The notes beneath the pieces were generated by a model that saw only the letters and a list, made by a program, of their open reading frames with translations, had not been told where the DNA came from and did no database searches. From the NCBI GenBank assembly GCA_036377075.1, contig DASUZB010000066.1:1-36557 (forward strand): a stretch of DNA of 36,557 nucleotides. Direction: 5' to 3'. Within the stretch, counting starts at the first letter, position 1; every line of letters starts with the position of its first letter. The DNA is from DASUZB01 sp036377075. Lineage in GTDB: Bacteria; Actinomycetota; CALGFH01. Shown one piece after another: positions 23,775-31,005 of this stretch. The position numbers and the translations under genes are program-made.

Positions 23775-24947
23775 TCAGCGCCTGGAGCGACGCCGGGTGA
23801 GGGGGAGCGCCGCGGCGGTGGCCGCGAGCGCCGAAACGGCGCTGGTCGCCAGGCCGGCCTGGAGCCCGCTCTTGCTGATCAGCACGCCGGCGATCCCCGA
23901 GCCGGCCGAGGTGCCGAGCAGGATCGCGGTGACCAGCCAGGCGAACGCCTCGGTGACCGTCCCGCTCGGCGCCTCGGCGTCGAGCACCACGAAGGCGCAG
24001 GCGAGCGCCGGGGCGAGCATGAAGCCCGCCAGGAACGCCGCCGCCAGCATCCCGGCCGGGGCGGGGATGAGCAGCAGTGGCAGGTAGCCGGCGCAGAGCA
24101 GCGCCAGCAGCCGCGGCAGGCGCCGGTGGGCCGTGCCGCGCCAGGGAAGCGCGCCGTAGGCCAGCCCGCCGGCCATCGAGCCGGCGGCCTCGGCGGCCAG
24201 CAGCCAGCCGGCCAGGGAGCGCTGCCCCGCCGCCTCGGCGAAGGCGGGGAAGGCGACCGCGGTCCCCCCGAGGGCGGTGCCGACCAGGGCCAGCGCCAGC
24301 AACACGACGCGGACGCCGCCGCCGCGCAGCGGCCCGGCCCAGTCGGGCGCCCGCGGCTGGCCCCGCCAGTCGCGGGAGTGCCGGCTGGTGGCGAACGCGG
24401 CCGTCCCGGCGAGGCCGAGCAGCCCGGCGCTCACCGGTCCGGCCGGCGCGCCCGCCAGCGCGACCACCAGCACCACGATCAGCGGGCCGGCGAGGAACAC
24501 CAGCTCCTGGACGGCGGCGTCGAGGGCGAAGGCGGCCTGGGTGAGGCCGTCGTCCGGCAGCATCCGCGGCCACAGCGCCCGCAGGCACGGCTCCAGCGGC
24601 GGCGTGGCCGCGCCGGCGAGGACCGCGAGCACCCCGGCGGCCAGCGGGTCGCCGGCGCCGGCCACGCCGAGGCCGACGGCCGCGGCGACCGACACCCAGG
24701 CCGTCGCCCACAGCACCGTCCACTGGCCGAGCCGGTCGACCGCCCGGCCGAGTGGCGGGCCGGTGACCGCCGCCCCCAGCGAGTACGCCAGCGCCAGCAG
24801 GCCGGCGCGCGCGTAGCTGCCTCCGCCAGCCCTGGTCAGCAGGACGACCGCGAGCGGGAACATGCCGGTGGGCAGCCGCCCGACCAGCGAGGCCCCGAGC
24901 ACCCGCGGCACCTCCGGGGACCGCAGCACCGTGGCGATACGCGGCAA
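23775..24947 (-). CDS. MFS transporter of unknown substrate
   Basis: A 390-residue, Ala/Leu/Gly-rich membrane protein with about 12 helices. The start is TTG 24947. This is decided by a perfect GGAGGT (24955-24960) 7 nt upstream. MFS features are the RAVDRLGQ loop after helix 2, DAAVQELVFLAGPLIV in helix 5 and FAWLVTAILLGTSAGSGIAGVL in helix 11. It resembles the MFS_1 sugar/drug exporter type but has no assigned substrate. It lies immediately upstream of the metallopeptidase gene on the same strand. A TAGGGT on the minus strand about 50 nt before the start could be its -10. Confidence 0.8.
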   Translation of the reverse strand: MPRIATVLRSPEVPRVLGASLVGRLPTGMFPLAVVLLTRAGGGSYARAGLLALAYSLGAAVTGPPLGRAVDRLGQWTVLWATAWVSVAAAVGLGVAGAGDPLAAGVLAVLAGAATPPLEPCLRALWPRMLPDDGLTQAAFALDAAVQELVFLAGPLIVVLVVALAGAPAGPVSAGLLGLAGTAAFATSRHSRDWRGQPRAPDWAGPLRGGGVRVVLLALALVGTALGGTAVAFPAFAEAAGQRSLAGWLLAAEAAGSMAGGLAYGALPWRGTAHRRLPRLLALLCAGYLPLLLIPAPAGMLAAAFLAGFMLAPALACAFVVLDAEAPSGTVTEAFAWLVTAILLGTSAGSGIAGVLISKSGLQAGLATSAVSALAATAAALPLTRRRSRR

Positions 24948-25092
24948 GGCGCTGACCTCCGTCTGGGTGAGGCGGCGTGCGGGGAGCGCTCAGGTACCCT
25001 AGCGGCACCGCGGCGACCGTGGCCCTCGCTGCTGGTGCGAGCAGGTCCACGGCGTGGTGGTGGCCGATCCCGGGGTAGGGCGGTTCCCTGGT

Positions 25093-25338
25093 ATGTTCGA
25101 GCATCGCGGCAACGGTGAGCACCCGGAGAGCCTGGAGCGGCGCCGGCAGCTCCTGGTGTGGCGGGGGCTCCTCACCCTGATCGCGTTCGGCGAGGTGGTC
25201 GGCCTGGTCAGGCTCACCCGCGACGTGTTCGCCGGCGAGCCGTCGCGGGTCCTGCTCTACCAGGTGGTCGTGCTGGTCCTCAACGGGCTGTTCGGCCTGC
25301 TGGCAATCACGCGGGTCCGCTCCCTGCGGCGGCGCTAG
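25093..25338 (+). CDS. Small two-helix membrane protein
   Basis: An 81-residue protein not matched to any family. ATG 25093 is chosen because AGGGCGG lies about 10 nt upstream; an upstream GTG at 25054 would add 13 residues. The sequence has a charged N-terminus (MFEHRGNGEHPESLERRRQL), a helix LLTLIAFGEVVGLV, a loop with DVFAGEPSRV, a second helix LLYQVVVLVLNGLFGLLAI and an Arg-rich end, a likely two-pass membrane protein with both ends cytoplasmic. The stop codon overlaps that of the convergent ACT-domain gene (CTAG). Function unknown. Confidence 0.6.
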   Translation: MFEHRGNGEHPESLERRRQLLVWRGLLTLIAFGEVVGLVRLTRDVFAGEPSRVLLYQVVVLVLNGLFGLLAITRVRSLRRR

Positions 25339-26039
25339 AAGCGGCGGCCGCTGACCTTCGAGATGTCGAACGAGGCGGTGCTCGCCACCGCCATGACCGT
25401 CATCACGCCGGCCTGCACCGGGTCGGTGACGACCAGGTCGGCGTGCTCGGGGACCGAGCCGGCCATGTTGAGGGAGACCACCAGGATGCCGCGGTCGCGC
25501 AGCTCGTCGACGGCGTCGGTCACCTCGCCGCCCATCAGCGATCCGGCGAGGACCAGCGCCACCGCGCGGGGCAGCCTCGCCACCGCCCGCACCGCGCGCG
25601 CCAGGGCAGCCTCGCCGACGATCGGGATGGTGTCGACGCTGATCTTCTCGCCGCGGATGTTGTGCCGGTCGGCCTCGCCGATGGCGCCGAGCGCGACCTG
25701 GCCGACCTGCGCCCCCGCGCCGACCACGATGATCCGCTTGCCGTAGACCTGGAACATGGTCGGCAGGCGGCGCAGCTTGGTGACCACGTCGATGTCGAGG
25801 AAGGCCCGCTCCAGGCTCTCCGGCTCCTCGACGCCGTCCAGCTCCCAGTAGATCGCGCTGCGCTCGCCGCGCTCGACGATCTCGACCGAGAGGATGTCGC
25901 CACCGTGGCGCAGGATCGCCGCGGTCATGTCGTGCAGCAGCCCCTTGCGGTCGCCGCCCTCGACCAGCACGGCGAGCTGTGGCGGGCGCCGCAGCGGCGC
26001 CTCCTCCCCCCTGGAGCCCTGTCCCCCCGCGCTGGTCAC
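25335..26039 (-). CDS. ACT-domain protein with DUF5612-like C-terminal domain
   Basis: A protein of 234 residues from GTG 26039. The frame is open to GTG 26138, but codons between 26040 and 26138 show far more A or T at third positions than the rest, and 26138 would leave only 20 bp to the divergent gene, so the shorter start is preferred. The N-terminal part is an ACT domain (QLAVLVEGGDRKGLLHDMTA and IYWELDGVEEPESLERAF). The C-terminal part, IIVVGAGAQVGQVALGAIGE then RHNIRGEKISVDTIPIVGE and LVLAGSLMGGEVTDAVDEL, resembles DUF5612 proteins that I associate mainly with archaea. ACT domains bind small ligands, often amino acids. No enzyme activity can be named. It may act as a ligand-controlled regulator. 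Confidence 0.65.
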   Translation of the reverse strand: MTSAGGQGSRGEEAPLRRPPQLAVLVEGGDRKGLLHDMTAAILRHGGDILSVEIVERGERSAIYWELDGVEEPESLERAFLDIDVVTKLRRLPTMFQVYGKRIIVVGAGAQVGQVALGAIGEADRHNIRGEKISVDTIPIVGEAALARAVRAVARLPRAVALVLAGSLMGGEVTDAVDELRDRGILVVSLNMAGSVPEHADLVVTDPVQAGVMTVMAVASTASFDISKVSGRRF

Positions 26040-26158
26040 GCGCGAGAGGCTAGCAGGTCCATCGCCGCCGGGCCGCGCGAATATCGCACCCCAGGCCGGG
26101 TCTGGACCCGCCGGCGCGCTCGCCATAGCCTTACGCACCGTACGAAGGGGGGTGGCGG

Positions 26159-27190
26159 GTGAGCCGCACGCTGGTCGTTCGCGTCCTGCTCGCCGCCGGC
26201 TTCGTGGCGCTCGTCTTCTTCGGCCTGCTGCCGAAGCTGGTCGACGTCGGCGACGTCTGGCGGACGCTGCGCGCCATGACCTGGCTGGAGCTGCTCACGC
26301 TGGGCCTGGCGGCGCTCTGGAACCTGGCCTCGTACCTCCTGCCCCAGCTGGTCGCCCTGCCTGGCCTGACGCCGCGGCAAGCTGTCCTGGAGAGCCACGC
26401 GTCCACCGCGGTCGGCAACCTCGTCCCGGTCGGGCAGGCGGTCGGGCTCGGGGTGACCTACCGCTTCTATACGTCGTACGGGTTCAGCCGCCCCGAGATC
26501 GCGCTCTCCCTGCTGGTGCAGGGCGTGTGGAACAACTTCCTCAAGCTCGGCATGCCGCTGGTCGCGTTCGGCCTGCTGGTGGTGACGGGCGAAGGGGGTG
26601 GCGCGCTGGCGCCGGTGGCGGCAATCGGGGTGGCCGCGTTCGTGCTGGCGCTCGCCGGGCTGGCGCTCGCGCTGTCCAGCGAGCGGCGCGCCGCGCGGAT
26701 CGGCGGTGCCTGCGCCGCCGCCGTCGCGCTGCCGCGCCGCCTGGCCGGCCGCGAGGACCGGCCGGCCTGGTCCGAGGCCACCGTGCGCTTCCGCGCCCGG
26801 GCGGTGGCGCTGCTGCGCGCCAGGTGGCACTGGCTCACCGCCGCCACCGTGGTCAGCCACCTGTCGCTGTTCGGCGTGCTGCTGCTCGCCCTGCGGCACG
26901 TCGGCGTCGCCGAGGCCGAGGTGAGCTGGATCGAGGCGCTGGCGGCGTTCGCGCTGGTGCGGCTGCTCTCGGCCTTCCCGATCACGCCGGGTGGGCTCGG
27001 CGTGGTCGAGCTCGGCCTCGCGGCCGCGCTGGTGCTCGCCGGCGGTGACCGGGCGCAGGTGGTGGCGGCCGTGCTGGTGTTCCGGGTGCTGACGTTCCTG
27101 CTGCCGGTCCCGATCGGCGCCGTCACCTGGTGGCTGTGGCGCCGCTCCGAGGGGCGCTCGCTCGCCCGGCCCGTCGAGGTCGCGCCGTGA
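26159..27190 (+). CDS. YbhN/UPF0104-family integral membrane protein
   Basis: A 343-residue membrane protein with about eight helices. GTG 26159 follows AAGGGG closely. The family motif is ALVRLLSAFPITPGGLGVVEL (residues about 260-280), seen in YbhN, AglD and the flippase domain of MprF. Other conserved parts are ESHASTAVGNLVPVGQAVGLGV and QGVWNNFLKLGMPLV. These proteins are linked to transbilayer movement or modification of lipids and isoprenoid-linked sugars; the precise substrate is not known. The last codon overlaps the start of the alcohol dehydrogenase (GTGA), so translation is probably coupled. No lysyltransferase domain follows, so it is not a full MprF. Confidence 0.83.
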   Translation: MSRTLVVRVLLAAGFVALVFFGLLPKLVDVGDVWRTLRAMTWLELLTLGLAALWNLASYLLPQLVALPGLTPRQAVLESHASTAVGNLVPVGQAVGLGVTYRFYTSYGFSRPEIALSLLVQGVWNNFLKLGMPLVAFGLLVVTGEGGGALAPVAAIGVAAFVLALAGLALALSSERRAARIGGACAAAVALPRRLAGREDRPAWSEATVRFRARAVALLRARWHWLTAATVVSHLSLFGVLLLALRHVGVAEAEVSWIEALAAFALVRLLSAFPITPGGLGVVELGLAAALVLAGGDRAQVVAAVLVFRVLTFLLPVPIGAVTWWLWRRSEGRSLARPVEVAP

Positions 27191-28236
27191 GGGCGGTGCG
27201 CTGGCACGGCCGCGGCGACGTCCGCTACGAGCGGGTGCCCGACGCGCCCGACCCGGGCGCGGACGAGGTCCGCGTCCGCGTCGCCTGGTGCGGCATCTGC
27301 GGCACGGACGTACACGAGTACCTGCACGGCCCGTTCGTGATCCCGACGCGGCCGCACCCGGTCACCGGGGTGGCGGCGCCGGTGGTCATCGGCCACGAGG
27401 TCGCCGGCACGGTGGACGCGGTCGGCGCCGCCGTGCGCGGGCTCGAGCCCGGCCAGCCGGTGGCGCTCGACGGGCTGATCCCGTGCCGGTCCTGCGACCC
27501 GTGCCGCGTCGGGCTCTTCAACCTCTGCCGGACCTTCGCCCACATCGGCTTCTCCGCCGCCGGGGGAGGGCTGGCCGAGGCGCTGACCGTGCCGGCCGCG
27601 ATGGCGGTGGCGCCGGCGGCCGACGTCGCGCTGGACGTGCTGGCGCTCGCCGAGCCGGCCTCGGTCGCGGTCCGTGCCGTCGGCCGGGCCGCCCTCCGGC
27701 CCGGCCAGGAGCTGCTGGTCCTCGGCGCCGGCACGATCGGGCTCGCGGTGGCGGAGGTCGGCCGCATCGAGCACGGCGCCGCGGTGGTCCTCGCCGACGC
27801 CTCCACCTGGCGCCTCGACCGGGCCGCGCGGCTGGGCTACCGCACGCTGCGCAGCGACGAGCTACGCGGCCTCGCGGGGAGCTGGGACGTGCCGGCGGTG
27901 TTCGACTGCACCGGCGCGCCCGAGGCCGCCGGCCTGGCGCTGCCGCTGGTCTCGCCGGGTGGCCGCATCGTGGTCGTCGGGTTCCCGGCGACGCCGGGCA
28001 GCGTCGACCTGGCCCAGCTCGCCCTGCGGGAGATCTCCCTGGTGGGCACGATGAGCCACCTGGTCACGTCGGACTTCCCCCGCGCGGTCCGGCTGCTCGT
28101 CTCCGGCGAGCTGCGCGCCGGCGAGCTGATCACCGACCGGATCCCGCTGGAGGACACGGTGCCGCGCGGCCTCGACCGCCTCGCCGGCCCGGACGGCCAG
28201 CGGCAGCTCAAGGTCCTGGTCTCGCCGGCGCTGTGA
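27187..28236 (+). CDS. Zinc-dependent MDR alcohol dehydrogenase (butanediol-dehydrogenase-like)
   Basis: A 349-residue enzyme starting at GTG 27187 within the TGA of the previous gene. The catalytic zinc ligands are C38 in CGICGTDVHEY and H70-E71 in GHEVAG. The structural zinc loop has C100, C103, C106 and C114 (IPCRSCDPCRVGLFNLC). The NAD(P) fold appears as VLGAGTIGLAVAEV. CGICGTDVHEY and GPFVIP are characteristic of 2,3-butanediol dehydrogenases and threonine/sorbitol-type MDRs. It should oxidise a secondary alcohol or polyol with NAD(P). The substrate is unassigned. The coupling to a YbhN-type lipid protein is unusual and may hint at a polyol or lipid headgroup substrate (speculation). It converges on the GH1 gene with 6 nt between stops. 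Confidence 0.88.
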   Translation: MRAVRWHGRGDVRYERVPDAPDPGADEVRVRVAWCGICGTDVHEYLHGPFVIPTRPHPVTGVAAPVVIGHEVAGTVDAVGAAVRGLEPGQPVALDGLIPCRSCDPCRVGLFNLCRTFAHIGFSAAGGGLAEALTVPAAMAVAPAADVALDVLALAEPASVAVRAVGRAALRPGQELLVLGAGTIGLAVAEVGRIEHGAAVVLADASTWRLDRAARLGYRTLRSDELRGLAGSWDVPAVFDCTGAPEAAGLALPLVSPGGRIVVVGFPATPGSVDLAQLALREISLVGTMSHLVTSDFPRAVRLLVSGELRAGELITDRIPLEDTVPRGLDRLAGPDGQRQLKVLVSPAL

Positions 28237-28242
28237 GGCCGT

Positions 28243-29682
28243 TCAGTCCTCCAGGAGCAGCCCGTTGCGGCGGGTGACCCCGGCGAACCAGCGCGCGCTG
28301 TCCTTGGGGATGCGCCGCTGCGTCCCGTAGTCGACGTAGAACAGGCCGAAGCGCTTGCTGTAGCCGAAGGCCCACTCGAAGTTGTCCAGCAGCGACCAGA
28401 CGAAGTAGCCGCGCAGGTCGACGCCGTCGGCGATCGCCCGGTGCGCGGCGCGGAAGTGGCCGTCGAGGAAGCGAACCCTGGCGGGATCGGAGACCGTCCC
28501 GTCGGGGCCGGGCGCGTCGGCGAAGGCGGCGCCGTTCTCGGTGACGTACAGCGGCAACGGGCCGTAGTCGCGGTGGACGCGGAGCAGCACGTCGTAGATG
28601 CCGGTGGGGTCCACCTCCCAGCCCATCTCGGTCCGTTCCAGGCCGCGGGAGACGAACTCGACGCCGCCGCTGCCCACCCACGGCGACGGCCCGGTGGCCG
28701 CGGCGTCGTTCCCGGCCGCGCCGCCCCGCACCACGTGGCGGAAGTAGTAGTTGATGCCGAGCACGTCGAGTGGCGTGCCGATGGTCGCCTCGTCGCCGTC
28801 GCGGAGGTGCGCCCAGTCGCTGATGCCCCGGGTGTCCTCCACCACGTCGGCCGGGTAGCGCCCGCGCAGGACCGGGTCGAGGAAGAGCCGGTTGGCGAGC
28901 CCGTCGATGCGGCGGGCGGCGTCCGCGTCGGCCTCGCCGTCGCCGGCCGGGTCGACCGGGAACAGGTTCAGGGTGACGCCGAGGGTGCTGCCGGCGTCCT
29001 GGGCGCGCAGCGCCTGCAGCGCCAGGCCGTGGCCGAGCAGCAGGTGGTGGACGGCGCGCAGCGCCGCCGCCGGCTCGGTGCGGCCGGGGGCATGGACGCC
29101 CGCCGCGTAGCCGAGCAGCGACGAGCACCACGGCTCGTTGAGCGTCGTCCAGTGGCGGATCCGGTCGGCGAGGCGCTCGTGGACGGCGGCGGCGTAGTCG
29201 GCGAAGCGCGGCGCGGTGTCGCGCTGCGGCCAGCCGCCCTTGTCCTCGAGCGCCTGCGGCAGGTCCCAGTGGTACAGCGTCACCCAGGGCTCGATGCCGT
29301 GCTCGAGCAGCGCGTCGACCAGGCGGCCGTAGAAGTCGAGCCCGGCGGGGTTGAGCTTGCCGCGGCCCTCGGGCTGCAGCCGTGGCCAGGCGATCGAGAA
29401 GCGGTAGTGGCTCGCCCCCAGCTCCGCGAGCAGGCCGACGTCCTGCTGGTAGCGGTGGTAGTGGTCGTCGGCGACGTCGCCGGTGTGCCCGTCGAAGGTG
29501 GTGCCCGGGGTGTGCGAGAAGGTGTCCCAGATCGACGCGCCGCGACCCCCCTCGGCGACCGCGCCCTCGATCTGGTAGCTCGCCGTCGCGGCTCCCCAGG
29601 CGAACCCCTCGGGGAAGCGCAGCAGCCCGTCCCGCGCCCCGCTGTCCTCGACCTCGGCGAGGCCGCCCTGCTGCTCGCTCAT
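28243..29682 (-). CDS. GH1 beta-glucosidase
   Basis: A 479-residue family 1 glycoside hydrolase of normal length. ATG 29682 is chosen because GGAAGGGAG lies just upstream, and the open frame to 29721 has no ribosome site. The protein starts with the FPEGFAWGAATASYQIEG signature. The acid/base is E183 in TLNEPW and the nucleophile E382 in YVTENG. The last block is FVWSLLDNFEWAFGYSKRFG. There is no signal peptide, so it is intracellular and probably hydrolyses imported beta-glucosides or cellobiose. No sugar ABC transporter or LacI regulator is adjacent. The region between it and the kinase genes upstream (97 bp) could hold its own promoter. Confidence 0.93.
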   Translation of the reverse strand: MSEQQGGLAEVEDSGARDGLLRFPEGFAWGAATASYQIEGAVAEGGRGASIWDTFSHTPGTTFDGHTGDVADDHYHRYQQDVGLLAELGASHYRFSIAWPRLQPEGRGKLNPAGLDFYGRLVDALLEHGIEPWVTLYHWDLPQALEDKGGWPQRDTAPRFADYAAAVHERLADRIRHWTTLNEPWCSSLLGYAAGVHAPGRTEPAAALRAVHHLLLGHGLALQALRAQDAGSTLGVTLNLFPVDPAGDGEADADAARRIDGLANRLFLDPVLRGRYPADVVEDTRGISDWAHLRDGDEATIGTPLDVLGINYYFRHVVRGGAAGNDAAATGPSPWVGSGGVEFVSRGLERTEMGWEVDPTGIYDVLLRVHRDYGPLPLYVTENGAAFADAPGPDGTVSDPARVRFLDGHFRAAHRAIADGVDLRGYFVWSLLDNFEWAFGYSKRFGLFYVDYGTQRRIPKDSARWFAGVTRRNGLLLED

Positions 29683-29778
29683 GGTCTCCCTTCCTACCGT
29701 CCGGCTCCCGCACCACGCCATGGTTGCAGACGCAGCCGGAGGATGCCGGAGCGGCTCGAAGCGTGCCCGCCGCCGCGC

Positions 29779-31005
29779 TCAGTTCGCCTGCGCTCGGCGC
29801 TGCTCGGAGCCGTGCGCGGCCGGCACGGTGACCCAGAAGGTCGAGCCGCCCTGGGCGTTGTTCTCGACCCAGACGTTGCCGTGCATCGCGGTGAGCAGCT
29901 CGCGGACGATCCACAGGCCGACGCCGAGGCCGGCCTGGCCGGCGTTGCGCTCCCCGAAGCGGTCGAACAGCTCTGAGAGCCGCTCGGGCGGGATGCCCGG
30001 GCCGTGGTCGGAGACGGAGATCTGCACCACCTCGTCGGCGGCGGTCGCCACCACCTCGATCGGGGCGTGCGGCCGCGAGTACTGCAGGGCGTTGCGCACC
30101 AGGTTGGTGAGCACCTGCATCAGCCGGTCGCTGTCGGCCCAGGCACGCAGGCCCGGCTCGGCCTTGACGCGCACCCGTTCGGCGCCGAGGTGGTCGAGGT
30201 CGGCGACCACGCCGGTGATGGCCTGCCCCACGTCGATCGTGGTGGGGCTGACCGCGATGCCGCCGCTGGCATCCTCCGCGACCAGGACCAGGTCCTCGAC
30301 CAGGCGGGCGAGCCGGCGGGTCCGGCGGATGCAGACGTTCAGCATCTCGAGCTCCTGCTCGGTCATGCGATCCTGCGAGCAGAGCCGCTGCAGGGTCCCG
30401 AGCGACAGCAGCAGGGCGGTCACCGGCGTGCGCAGCTCGTGCGCCGCCACCGTGGCGAACTGCTGCTGGTGCCGCAGCAGCTGCTCGCTGGCGCGCCGCG
30501 CCTCCTCGGCGGCCTGCCTGGTCTTGTGCTCGCGGTTGAGCGCCTCCACCAGCCGGTCGAGCAGCGGCCTGGTGACCTGCCCGGCGAGGCGGGCCTGGCC
30601 GCCGGCGACCCCACCGATTGCCTCGACCAGCTCGGTGGCCGGGGCGGGCTTGAGCAGGTAGCCCCGGGCGCCGGCCATCAGCGCGTCGATCACCAGTGAC
30701 TCGTCGCCGTAGGCCGACAGCATCAGCACGGCCACGTCGGGGTGCGTGGCGACGATCTCGCGGGTCGCCTCGACCCCGTCCATGCGCGGCATGCGCAGGT
30801 CCATGAGCACGACCTGGGGCATGGTCGCAGCGACCAGCTCGAGCGCCTCGATGCCGTCGGCGGCGACACCGACGACCTCGAGGCCGAGCTCGTCGAGCAG
30901 CTGCGCAAGGCTGTTCCTGACCTCGGGCACGTCGTCGACGACCAGGACGCGTACCGACTCGACCAGCGGCTCTGGCTCGCCGTTCATACCGTTGAGGCTG
31001 GTCAC
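29779..31005 (-). CDS. Hybrid REC-HisKA-HATPase signalling protein
   Basis: A 408-residue soluble protein starting at GTG 31005, which overlaps the TGA of the upstream kinase gene (GTGA). Residues 18-130 are a NarL-type receiver domain: VDDVPEVRN with the acidic pair, the phosphoacceptor D69 in LMDLRMPRMDG and the conserved K119 in LLKPAP. A helical linker leads to a HisKA domain with H189 in VAAHELRTPV, then a HATPase_c with an N-box (QVLTNLVRNALQYS), DHGPGIP and GLGVGLWIV. A receiver placed in front of a kinase, in place of the usual DNA-binding domain, suggests that phosphorylation by the upstream kinase controls its own kinase activity. No output regulator is nearby. Confidence 0.92.
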   Translation of the reverse strand: MTSLNGMNGEPEPLVESVRVLVVDDVPEVRNSLAQLLDELGLEVVGVAADGIEALELVAATMPQVVLMDLRMPRMDGVEATREIVATHPDVAVLMLSAYGDESLVIDALMAGARGYLLKPAPATELVEAIGGVAGGQARLAGQVTRPLLDRLVEALNREHKTRQAAEEARRASEQLLRHQQQFATVAAHELRTPVTALLLSLGTLQRLCSQDRMTEQELEMLNVCIRRTRRLARLVEDLVLVAEDASGGIAVSPTTIDVGQAITGVVADLDHLGAERVRVKAEPGLRAWADSDRLMQVLTNLVRNALQYSRPHAPIEVVATAADEVVQISVSDHGPGIPPERLSELFDRFGERNAGQAGLGVGLWIVRELLTAMHGNVWVENNAQGGSTFWVTVPAAHGSEQRRAQAN

